Under the pieces are notes generated by a model, which saw only the letters and a program-made list of their open reading frames with translations, was not told the DNA's origin and did not search any database. 5,746 bases of DNA from Klenkia sp. GTDB lineage: Bacteria; Actinomycetota; Actinomycetes; Mycobacteriales; Geodermatophilaceae. Positions 1-5,746 of this stretch are shown here, one piece after another. Numbering within the stretch: position 1 is the stretch's first letter; each line of letters starts with the position of its first letter. A program made the translations under genes and the position numbers. Where the stretch lies: assembly GCA_025966215.1 (NCBI GenBank), contig JAOPVM010000139.1, positions 1 to 5,746 of the forward strand, given 5' to 3'.

Positions 1-73
1 GTGTGGCGCAGCTTGGTAGCGCGCGTCGTTCGGGACGACGAGGCCGCAGGTTCAAATCCTGTCACCCCGACCA
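1..73 (+). tRNA. tRNA-Pro (anticodon CGG), 5' end cut by window edge
   Basis: The 3' part of a tRNA that decodes the proline codon CCG. The cloverleaf can be folded by hand. The last three bases of the 5' acceptor strand are at 1-3. The D stem GCGC is at 6-9 and 19-22. The anticodon stem CGTCG/CGACG is at 24-28 and 36-40, enclosing the 7-nt loop TTCGGGA with anticodon CGG at 31-33 and G at position 37, as expected for tRNA-Pro. The variable loop is 41-45, and the T stem at 46-50 and 58-62 encloses TTCAAAT. The 3' acceptor strand CACCCCG (63-69) is followed by discriminator A70 and an encoded CCA at 71-73. The first four acceptor bases lie outside the window; pairing predicts CGGG. No sign of an integrated element is seen at its 3' end. 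Confidence 0.95.
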
Positions 74-76
74 CCA

Positions 77-111
77 CGTGAAGGCCCGCCTCGACGAGGC
101 GGGCCTTCACG
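77..111 (+). terminator. Perfect 16-bp hairpin, probable terminator of the tRNA transcript
   Basis: Bases 77-92 and 96-111 are perfect inverted repeats separated by the 3-nt loop GAC. The hairpin begins 3 nt after the encoded CCA of the tRNA. No U-tract follows; the next bases are CGTTCCCGG. This fits the U-poor hairpin terminators common in high-GC actinobacteria, although it could also act as a processing or stabilising structure. It separates the tRNA from the amidase gene, whose start is 25 nt further on. The hairpin is seen directly; its role as a terminator is inferred. Confidence 0.8.
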
Positions 112-115
112 CGTT

Positions 116-127
116 CCCGGGGCAGGA
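116..127 (+). promoter_or_regulatory. Shine-Dalgarno-like start element before the amidase gene
   Basis: The 12-mer CCCGGGGCAGGA ends in AGGA (124-127), 9 nt before the GTG at 137, a workable ribosome-binding spacing. Exactly the same 12-mer occurs at 3953-3964, 8 nt before the GTG of the peptidase gene. This supports 137 as a real start. The CAGGAC within and just after it could instead be read as a weak -10 box. Confidence 0.45.
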
Positions 128-136
128 CGACGCGGC

Positions 137-1498
137 GTGTCGTACCGTGCCCCGGTGACCCGCCTGGACCGTCTCGACCTGTCCCGGTCCCGTGGTGGCA
201 GTGCCGCCGAACGGCTGTCCGCCGCCGCCGACCGGGCCCACGCGGTGGGCCACCTCGGGGCGTTCATCACCGTCGTGGACCCCGACGCCACCCACCCGGG
301 GCACCCCGAGGGCGCGCTGGCCGGCGTCCCGGTCGCCGTGAAGGACAACCTGGACACCGCCGACCTGCCCACCACCGGCGGCACCCCGGCGCTGCACGAG
401 TCCCGCCCCGGCCGGGACCACCACGCCGTCGCCATGCTGCGCGAGGCCGGCGCCACCGTCGTGGGCAAGACCAACCTGCACGAGCTGGCGTTCGGGATCA
501 CCAGCAACAACGCCGCGTACGGCCCGGTGCGCAACCCGCACGACCCCGACCGGGTGGCGGGCGGGTCGTCGGGCGGCTCGGCGGTCGCGGTCGCGGTCGG
601 GGTCACCGCCGTCGCGCTGGGCACCGACACCGGGGGCTCGATGCGGGTGCCGGCCTCGTTCTGCGGCGTGGTCGGGTTCCGGCCGACCACCGGCCGGTGG
701 GGCAGCGACCGGGTGGTGCCGCTGTCGACCACCCGCGACACCGCCGGCGCGCTGGCCACCACCGTCGCCGACGTCGTCCTGCTCGACCAGGTCGTGACCG
801 GCGACGGCCCGGCGACCGTGCCCACCGCCCGGGCCCTGCGGCTGGGTGTCCCGCTGCCCGGGTTCTTCGACGGCCTGCACCCGGAGGTCTCCGACCGGGT
901 CGGGGAGGCCCTGGACCGCCTCGCCGACGCCGGCGTGGAGCTGGTCGAGGTCGACGTCGCGTCCGGCCACGAGCTCGACGCCCGCTGCGGGTTCCCGATC
1001 GTCTTCCACGAGGTGGTCCGCGACCTGCCCCGCTACCTGGCCTCGCTGCCCGCCGGGCCGACCCTCGACGAGCTGGTCGCCCAGGTCGCCTCCCCCGACG
1101 TCCGCGGCGCCCTGGAGCACGCCCTGGCCGCGCCGGTGTCCGAGGAGACCCACGCCGAGTGCCTCCGGCTGCGCGAGCAGCTCCGCGAGGCCTACGCCCG
1201 AGCCCTCACCCTCCCCGACGGCGGCCGGCTGGACGCGCTGGTCTACCCCACGGTCCCGCTGCCCGCCCCGCCGGTGGGCGACGACCTGACCACCGACCTG
1301 GCCGGCCGCGAGGTGCCGGTCTTCGCCACGGTCGTGCAGAACACCGCCCCCGGGTCCACGGCCGGGATGCCCGCGCTCACCCTGCCCTGCGGGACGACGG
1401 CGGCCGGCCTGCCGGTCGGCCTGTCGCTGGAGTCCCTCCCCGGTGCCGACGGGACCCTGCTCGCCGCGGCCCGCCGGGTGGAGCAGCTGCTGTCCTGA
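137..1498 (+). CDS. Amidase-signature family hydrolase, indoleacetamide/mandelamide hydrolase-like
   Basis: A 453-residue enzyme expected to hydrolyse a carboxamide C-N bond to acid plus ammonia (or amine) in the cytosol; no signal peptide or membrane segment is visible. The Ser/cis-Ser/Lys triad of the amidase-signature family is complete. Lys69 lies in VAVKDN, cis-Ser144 in GGSSGGS, and nucleophile Ser168 in GTDTGGSMRVPA; the 24-residue gap between the serines matches the family. The following stretch (CGVVGFRPTTGRW, then PLSTTRDTAG) and the C-terminal QNTAPGSTAGMPALTLP resemble the indoleacetamide hydrolase (IaaH) and mandelamide hydrolase group more than GatA. No gatC or gatB lies nearby, which also argues against a tRNA amidotransferase subunit. 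Start: GTG 137 has AGGA 9 nt upstream. GTG 155 is an alternative that would remove six residues and would suit a leaderless transcript from TACCGT (143-148). The true substrate cannot be read from sequence. The gene ends 46 nt before the first CNNM gene. Confidence 0.9.
   Translation: MSYRAPVTRLDRLDLSRSRGGSAAERLSAAADRAHAVGHLGAFITVVDPDATHPGHPEGALAGVPVAVKDNLDTADLPTTGGTPALHESRPGRDHHAVAMLREAGATVVGKTNLHELAFGITSNNAAYGPVRNPHDPDRVAGGSSGGSAVAVAVGVTAVALGTDTGGSMRVPASFCGVVGFRPTTGRWGSDRVVPLSTTRDTAGALATTVADVVLLDQVVTGDGPATVPTARALRLGVPLPGFFDGLHPEVSDRVGEALDRLADAGVELVEVDVASGHELDARCGFPIVFHEVVRDLPRYLASLPAGPTLDELVAQVASPDVRGALEHALAAPVSEETHAECLRLREQLREAYARALTLPDGGRLDALVYPTVPLPAPPVGDDLTTDLAGREVPVFATVVQNTAPGSTAGMPALTLPCGTTAAGLPVGLSLESLPGADGTLLAAARRVEQLLS
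143..148 (+). promoter_or_regulatory. Possible -10 box for a leaderless amidase transcript
   Basis: TACCGT fits the actinobacterial -10 pattern TANNNT. It is followed by exactly six bases and then GTG at 155, the spacing expected if transcription begins on the start codon itself. No convincing -35 box is seen around 119-125. If real, the amidase would start at 155 and this box would not be coding. It competes with the Shine-Dalgarno evidence for the start at 137. Confidence 0.3.
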
Positions 1499-1544
1499 GG
1501 CTCCACCGAGCGGGAAGGGGTTGCAGACCGCACCCTGGGCCTCG

Positions 1545-2894
1545 ATGACCGAGTGGCTGCTGTTGCTCGCCGCGGTCGTGCTGACCGTGCTGACCGGCTT
1601 CTTCGTCGCGGCCGAGTTCTCCTTCACCACCGTCGACCGCGGGCAGGCCGAGCAGGCCGCCGCCGAGGGCCGGCGGGGCGCGGCCGGCACGGTGACCGCG
1701 CTGCAGAGCCTGTCCACCCAGCTGTCGGCCGCCCAGCTGGGCATCACGATCACCACGTTGCTGGTCGGCTACCTGGCCGAGCCCGCGATCGGCGGGCTGC
1801 TCGAGGGGCCACTGGGGGCGCTCGGGCTGAACGAGGGCACGGTCACCGCGGTCGCCGTCGTCCTGGGCATCGCACTGGCCACCACGCTGCAGATGCTGAT
1901 CGGCGAGCTCGGCCCGAAGAACCTGGCCATCGCCAGCCCGCTCGCGGTGGCGGGGTTCGTGGCGCCCGGGATGCGGGCCTTCACCACCGTCTTCGGTTTC
2001 CTCGTCCGCGCGCTGCAGCGGCTGGCCAACGCGATCGTCCGCAGGCTGGGGTTCGAGCCGCGCGAGGAGCTCGACAGCGCCCGCGGGGCCGGCGAGCTTG
2101 CCTCGGTGGCCCGCCGCTCGGCCCAGGAGGGCGACCTCTCCCCCACCGCGGCCCGGCTGCTGGACCGCTCGCTGGGCCTGCGGGAGAAGTTCGCCACCGA
2201 CGTGATGACGCCGCGGACCCGGCTGGTGACCCTGCCCGACACCGCCACCGCCGCCGACGTCATCGCCGCCGCGGTCGCCTCGGGCAACAGCCGCTTCCCG
2301 GTCTGGCACGCGGGCCTGGACGACGTCACCGGCCTGGTGCACGTGAAGAAGGCCGTCGCCGTCCCCGAGGACGAGCGGGGCACCCGGACGGCGGGTGAGC
2401 TGGCGAGCCCGGTCCTCGCCGTCCCCAGCTCGCTGCGGCTGGACCCGCTGCTGGACCTGCTCCGCGAGGAGGGCCTGCAGCTGGCCCTGGTCGTGGACGA
2501 GTGGGGCGCCACGCACGGCATCGTCACCCTGGAGGACATCGTCGAGGAGCTGGTCGGGGAGATCGCCGACGAGACCGACCGCCCGCTGCGCCAGCTGCGC
2601 CGCCGCGGCGAGGGCTGGGAGGTCTCCGGGCTGCTGCGACCGGACGAGGTGCGCGAGCGCACCGGGATCCCCGTCCCCGAGGGCCGCTACGAGACCGTCG
2701 CCGGCTTCGTGACCCAACGGCTGGCCCGGCTGCCCGCGGTCGGGGACTCCGTCGACCTGGCGGGCCACCGGCTCACCGTCGCCGGGCTCGAGGGCCGCCG
2801 GGTCGCGCTCCTGCACGCCGACCCGGTCCCGACCGGGGACGGCGCCCTGCCCGCCCGCCAGCACGAGGTCGCCCGGGAGGTGGCGCAGGCGTGA
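1545..2894 (+). CDS. CNNM/CBS/CorC_HlyC domain membrane protein (hemolysin family, UPF0053; putative divalent cation transporter)
   Basis: A 449-residue integral membrane protein of the CNNM/CorC family, whose characterised members (bacterial CorC, MpfA and animal CNNM proteins) are tied to Mg2+ export or homeostasis. Domains in order: a DUF21/CNNM transmembrane region with hydrophobic segments near residues 4-25, 61-85 and 99-120, carrying FFVAAEF (19-25), AAQLGIT (62-68) and GELGPKN (120-126). Next is a CBS pair with DVMTPR (219-224), SRFPV (249-253), VVDEWG (316-321) and GIVTLED (325-331). A C-terminal CorC_HlyC domain spans about 355-425, with YETVAGFV at 382-389. The length is typical for the family. 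CBS1 ends GLVHVKK (263-269), where the usual final Asp is Lys. The ATG at 1545 is preferred because the family's first membrane helix begins just after it; its ribosome-binding site is weak. An in-frame TTG at 1521 sits right after GGAAGGGG and would add eight residues. The 46-nt gap after the amidase holds no clear hairpin or promoter. The stop overlaps the next start. The ion carried is not known. Confidence 0.93.
   Translation: MTEWLLLLAAVVLTVLTGFFVAAEFSFTTVDRGQAEQAAAEGRRGAAGTVTALQSLSTQLSAAQLGITITTLLVGYLAEPAIGGLLEGPLGALGLNEGTVTAVAVVLGIALATTLQMLIGELGPKNLAIASPLAVAGFVAPGMRAFTTVFGFLVRALQRLANAIVRRLGFEPREELDSARGAGELASVARRSAQEGDLSPTAARLLDRSLGLREKFATDVMTPRTRLVTLPDTATAADVIAAAVASGNSRFPVWHAGLDDVTGLVHVKKAVAVPEDERGTRTAGELASPVLAVPSSLRLDPLLDLLREEGLQLALVVDEWGATHGIVTLEDIVEELVGEIADETDRPLRQLRRRGEGWEVSGLLRPDEVRERTGIPVPEGRYETVAGFVTQRLARLPAVGDSVDLAGHRLTVAGLEGRRVALLHADPVPTGDGALPARQHEVAREVAQA
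2875..2880 (+). promoter_or_regulatory. Shine-Dalgarno site for the second CNNM gene
   Basis: GGGAGG lies inside the end of the first CNNM gene, 10 nt before GTG 2891. It supports a start at 2891, where GTGA forms both the start of the second gene and the stop of the first. The arrangement suggests translational coupling. Confidence 0.55.
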
Positions 2895-3949
2895 GCGACA
2901 CCGTGGCGCTGCTGGTGCTGGTCGCCCTGCTGCTGGGCAACGCGTTCTTCGTGGCCGCGGAGTTCGCGCTGGTCTCGGCCCGGGTCGACCAGATCGAGCC
3001 CCGGGCCGGCGCCGGCTCGGTGCGGGCGCAGAAGACGCTGGCCGCGATGCGCAACGTGTCGCAGATGATGGCCGGGGCGCAGCTGGGCATCACGCTGTGC
3101 TCGCTGGGCCTCGGCGCGGTCGGCGAACCCGCGGTCGCGCACCTGATCGAGGTGCCGCTGGAGAGCGCCGGCGTGCCCGAGGGCCTGCTGCACCCCATCG
3201 CGCTGGTGGTCGCGCTGTCGATCGTGACCGTGCTGCACATGGTGCTCGGGGAGATGGTGCCCAAGAACATCACCATCGCCGGCCCGGACCGCGCCGCGAT
3301 CGCCCTCGGCCCCCCGATGGCCAGGGTCGTCGTCGTCCTCAAGCCGTTGATCTGGTTCTTCAACGCCCTGGCCAACGCCTTCGTCCGGCTCTTCGGCGTG
3401 CAGCCCACCGACGAGGTGGCCGCGAGCTTCGACCGCTCGGAGATCCGGTCGATGATCACCCAGTCGCGCAGCCAGGGCCTGCTCGGCGACGAGGTCGGGG
3501 AGCTCGCCGCCGGCGCGCTGGGCTTCGAGACCCACGACGCCCGGTCGGTGCTGCTGCCGGTCCACGAGCTGGTGACCGTGCACCGCGAGGCGACCCCGCG
3601 GGACCTGGAGCGGGCGGTCGGCGAGCACGGCTTCAGCCGGTACCCGGTGCGCGACGCCGCCGGCGACTGGCTGGGCTACGTGCACGTCAAGGACGTGCTG
3701 GGGGTGACCGAGCGGGACGACCCGTTCCCCGACGCCGCGCTGGAGCACTTCGTCGAGCTCTCCCCCGACGAGCCGTTGCCCGAGGTGCTGCAGGCGATGC
3801 GCGAGGCCGGTGTGCACCTGGGCCGGGTGGTCGAGGACGGCGACGTGCTCGGCGTCGTGGCGCTGGAGGACGTGCTCGAGCAGTTGATCGGCGACGTGCG
3901 GGACGCCTCGGTCGAGGACCGCGCGCCGACCGGCTCCGGGCCCTCCTGA
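2891..3949 (+). CDS. Second CNNM/CBS-domain membrane protein, short form without CorC_HlyC domain
   Basis: A 352-residue paralogue of the preceding gene product. It has a CNNM/DUF21 membrane region with hydrophobic segments near residues 4-25, 59-77 and 102-120, carrying FFVAAEF (19-25), AGAQLGIT (61-68), GEP (78-80) and GEMVPKN (120-126). A CBS pair follows, with SRYPV (249-253), GYVHVKD (262-268) and GVVALED (321-327). The protein ends about 25 residues after the second CBS motif, so the CorC_HlyC domain of its neighbour is absent. Two family motifs are altered: the VMTPR of CBS1 is VLLPV (220-224), and the usual Thr of CBS2 is Ala324. The GTG start overlaps the upstream stop by 4 nt (GTGA). 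Reading further upstream in this frame gives only arginine/proline-rich shadow sequence, which supports the start. A long form followed by a short form is, from memory, also the arrangement of M. tuberculosis Rv1842c and Rv1841c. A joint role with the first protein, possibly as a heterodimer, is inferred. Confidence 0.93.
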   Translation: MSDTVALLVLVALLLGNAFFVAAEFALVSARVDQIEPRAGAGSVRAQKTLAAMRNVSQMMAGAQLGITLCSLGLGAVGEPAVAHLIEVPLESAGVPEGLLHPIALVVALSIVTVLHMVLGEMVPKNITIAGPDRAAIALGPPMARVVVVLKPLIWFFNALANAFVRLFGVQPTDEVAASFDRSEIRSMITQSRSQGLLGDEVGELAAGALGFETHDARSVLLPVHELVTVHREATPRDLERAVGEHGFSRYPVRDAAGDWLGYVHVKDVLGVTERDDPFPDAALEHFVELSPDEPLPEVLQAMREAGVHLGRVVEDGDVLGVVALEDVLEQLIGDVRDASVEDRAPTGSGPS

Positions 3950-3952
3950 GCA

Positions 3953-3964
3953 CCCGGGGCAGGA
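3953..3964 (+). promoter_or_regulatory. Shine-Dalgarno-like or -10-like start element before the peptidase gene
   Basis: CCCGGGGCAGGA is identical to bases 116-127. Its AGGA ends 8 nt before GTG 3973, a suitable ribosome-binding spacing. With the next base it makes CAGGAT, which could also be a weak -10 box 7 nt before the GTG and so serve a leaderless transcript. The two readings cannot be separated from sequence. Confidence 0.4.
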
Positions 3965-3972
3965 TGGGCGCC

Positions 3973-5746
3973 GTGGACGCCCTCCCCCCCGAGACCACCG
4001 CCCGCTGGCAGGCCCGCTTCCGCGCCCCCCGCGTCAGCCTGCCCGACTGGGCCGAGGACGCCCCCCAGCGCTGCCTGTTCGCCTCCGACGTCACCGGCGT
4101 CGTCGAGCAGTACACCTGGGACCGCGACACCGGCGAGCAGCGCCAGGTGACCGACCGGGCGAACGGCACGCTGGCGGCCACGATCAGCCCGGACGGCGAG
4201 AGCATCTGGTGGTTCGCCGACACCGACGGCGACGAGTTCGGCGTGTGGCGCCGACAGCCCTTCACCGGCGGCGAGGACGTCGTCGCCGTCCCGGAGGTGG
4301 GCCCGGCCTACCCCGCGGGCCTGGAGATCGGCCGCCGGCTGGTGGCGATCGGGCGGTCCACCGACGACGGCAGCGAGCTGTGGCTCGCACCGGTCGGCGG
4401 CACCCCCACCGTCTGCTACTCGACCCCGGACACCGCCGCGGTCGACGGGCTCTCGCACGACGACGACCTGGTCGTGATCAGCCACTCCGAGCCCGGCGAC
4501 CCCCGCTACCCCGCGCTGCGGGTGTTCGACGTGGCCGCCTTCCTCGCCGCCGGCGGCGGGCAGACCACCGCGGACAGCCCCTGGGTGGTGGCCGAGAAGT
4601 GGGACGGCGAGGGTCGCGGCCTGCACGCACTGGGCTTCGCCCCGGTGCCCGGTGACCGCCGGCTGCTGGTCGGCCACGAGCGCCGCGGCCGCGAGGAGCT
4701 GCTCATCTGGGACGTCGCCACCGACACGGAGACCGAGGTCGTGCTGGACCTTCCTGGCGACGTCACCGCCGGCTGGTACCCCGACGGCTCGGCCCTGCTG
4801 GTCGGGCACGACCACGCCGCGCGCAGCGAGCTGTACCGCCACGACCTGACCACCGGCGAGCTGACCCGGCTGGAGACCCCGCCGGGCGTCGTCCGGGGTG
4901 CGACCGCCCGGCCCGACGGCTCGGTGGAGCTGGCCTGGTCCTCCTCCGAACGCCCGCCGGTGATCCGCCGCGCCGACGGCCCGGTCGTGCTGGCCGCCCC
5001 CGGCGACGAGCCGCCTGCCGCCTACCCGGTCGAGGACCGCTGGGTGCCCGGTCCCGGCGGCGACGTGCACGCGCTGCTGGTCCGCCCGGCCGGACCGGCC
5101 CCGTACGCGACCGCCTTCCTGGTGCACGGTGGCCCCGAGTCGGCCGACGACGACTCCTACCGCGCCCGCCGGGCGGCCTACGTGGACGCCGGGTACGCCG
5201 TCGTGCACGTCAACTACCGAGGCTCCTCGGGCTACGGCTCGGCCTGGCGGGACGCCCTCACCGGCAACCCCGGGCCCACCGAGCTCGAGGACGTCGCCGC
5301 GGTCTACGACTCCCTCGTCGCCGAGGGCGTCGTCGACCCGACCCGCACGCTGCTCACCGGCGGCTCGTGGGGCGGGTTCCTCACCCTGCTCGGCCTGGGC
5401 ACCCAGCCCGAGCGCTGGACCGCCGGCATCGCCGAGGTGCCGGTCGCGGACTACCTGGCCGCCTACGAGGACGAGATGGAGGGCCTGCGGGCCTACGACC
5501 GGGCGCTGTTCGGCGGCTCACCGGAGGAGGTGCACGACGTCTACGTCCGCTCCTCACCGCTGACCTACGTCGACGCGGTGGCCGCGCCGGTGCTCGTCGT
5601 CGCCGGGGCCAACGACCCGCGCTGCCCGATCCGGCAGATCGACAACTACCTGGGTGAGCTGGAGCGGCTCGGCAAGCAGCACGAGGTGTACCGCTTCGAC
5701 GCCGGCCACGGCTCGCTGGTCATCGAGGAGACGATCCGCCAGGTGG
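3973..5746 (+). CDS. S9-family serine peptidase (prolyl oligopeptidase/acylaminoacyl-peptidase type), 3' end cut by window
   Basis: The first 591 residues of a serine peptidase expected to cleave short peptides in the cytosol; no signal peptide or membrane segment is seen. The N-terminal half looks like a beta-propeller with WD-like repeats (SPDGESIWW near 72-79, YPDGSALLVG at 269-278) that would gate access by substrate size. The C-terminal alpha/beta-hydrolase begins near 345. HGGP (385-388) is probably the oxyanion region and is followed by NYRGSSGYG (414-422). Nucleophile Ser465 lies in GGSWGGF, Asp548 in GANDPRCP and His579 in AGHGS; order and spacing fit the family, so the enzyme should be active. 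The frame is open at the window edge with His579 already present, so probably only a short C-terminal tail is missing. GTG 3973 is chosen for its AGGA spacing; an in-frame ATG at 3964 (three residues longer) has its purine tract too close. It starts 23 nt after the second CNNM gene and may be co-transcribed. The exact subfamily and substrate preference cannot be fixed. Confidence 0.92.
   Translation, partial: MDALPPETTARWQARFRAPRVSLPDWAEDAPQRCLFASDVTGVVEQYTWDRDTGEQRQVTDRANGTLAATISPDGESIWWFADTDGDEFGVWRRQPFTGGEDVVAVPEVGPAYPAGLEIGRRLVAIGRSTDDGSELWLAPVGGTPTVCYSTPDTAAVDGLSHDDDLVVISHSEPGDPRYPALRVFDVAAFLAAGGGQTTADSPWVVAEKWDGEGRGLHALGFAPVPGDRRLLVGHERRGREELLIWDVATDTETEVVLDLPGDVTAGWYPDGSALLVGHDHAARSELYRHDLTTGELTRLETPPGVVRGATARPDGSVELAWSSSERPPVIRRADGPVVLAAPGDEPPAAYPVEDRWVPGPGGDVHALLVRPAGPAPYATAFLVHGGPESADDDSYRARRAAYVDAGYAVVHVNYRGSSGYGSAWRDALTGNPGPTELEDVAAVYDSLVAEGVVDPTRTLLTGGSWGGFLTLLGLGTQPERWTAGIAEVPVADYLAAYEDEMEGLRAYDRALFGGSPEEVHDVYVRSSPLTYVDAVAAPVLVVAGANDPRCPIRQIDNYLGELERLGKQHEVYRFDAGHGSLVIEETIRQV

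Noticed and set aside
1..136. tRNA 3' end as an attachment site of an integrated element
   Set aside because: tRNA genes are frequent integration sites, but no integrase, no direct repeat of the tRNA 3' end and no composition change were seen; normal chromosomal genes follow.
137..1498. GatA subunit of the tRNA amidotransferase
   Set aside because: No gatC or gatB lies next to it, and the region around Ser168 and the C-terminus fits the IaaH/mandelamide hydrolase group better.
1499..1544. Mg2+-responsive riboswitch or promoter in the gap before the first CNNM gene
   Set aside because: The gap is only 46 nt, far too short for an M-box-type riboswitch. No stable hairpin was found, and TTGCAG at 1521 has no matching -10 at proper spacing.
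107..1756. 549-codon open frame on the minus strand
   Set aside because: It runs antisense to the amidase and the start of the first CNNM gene. Its Gly/Gln/Arg/Val-rich, motif-free protein is what reversed GC-rich codons produce; the + strand amidase has an intact catalytic triad.
1377..2864. 495-codon open frame on the minus strand
   Set aside because: Antisense shadow of the first CNNM gene, of low complexity, with no recognisable domain.
2501..2890. Upstream extension of the second CNNM reading frame
   Set aside because: This frame is open but encodes only Arg/Pro/Gly-rich sequence overlapping the CBS2 and CorC_HlyC parts of the first gene. The first membrane helix begins right after GTG 2891, which also has a Shine-Dalgarno site.
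2687..3817. 376-codon open frame on the minus strand, rich in His/Gln/Arg
   Set aside because: Antisense shadow of the second CNNM gene; the composition mirrors the sense codons and no motif is present.
3676..5208. 510-codon open frame on the minus strand
   Set aside because: Antisense to the S9 peptidase, whose propeller and catalytic residues show that the + strand is the coding one.

Overview
The window is very GC-rich, with strong G/C bias at third codon positions. Gene starts are mostly GTG, genes are tightly packed, and a tRNA-Pro gene carries an encoded CCA end. This suggests a high-GC actinobacterium, possibly of the Geodermatophilaceae type, although the genus is inferred from general character and not demonstrated. 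All genes that I can support lie on the + strand. The long minus-strand reading frames are mirror images of the coding regions.

Layout: (1) bases 1-73 hold the 3' part of a tRNA-Pro gene (anticodon CGG), cut by the window edge. (2) Bases 77-111 form a perfect 16-bp hairpin that probably ends the tRNA transcript. (3) Bases 137-1498 encode an amidase-signature hydrolase with an intact Lys/cis-Ser/Ser triad, closest in appearance to indoleacetamide/mandelamide hydrolases. (4) Bases 1545-2894 and 2891-3949 encode two tandem, 4-nt-overlapping CNNM/CorC-type membrane proteins with CBS domains (the 'hemolysin family' or UPF0053 group, linked to Mg2+ and other divalent cation handling). The first also has a C-terminal CorC_HlyC domain; the second lacks it. 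(5) Bases 3973-5746 encode an S9-family serine peptidase (beta-propeller plus alpha/beta-hydrolase). All three catalytic residues are visible, but the last residues and the stop lie beyond the window.

The two CNNM genes almost certainly form a translationally coupled pair and may work as a heterodimer. The peptidase begins 23 nt after them and the amidase ends 46 nt before them, so one transcript could cover all four genes. However, start-region signals before the amidase and the peptidase could also act as separate promoters. No metabolic link between the amidase, the cation-transport pair and the peptidase is evident.

I found no mobile element, CRISPR array, phage gene, toxin-antitoxin pair or defence gene. 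This looks like ordinary chromosomal sequence. The points most worth following are the two CNNM paralogues, which align without a gap through residue 253 yet have lost different CBS motif residues, and an identical 12-nt sequence placed just upstream of two GTG starts.
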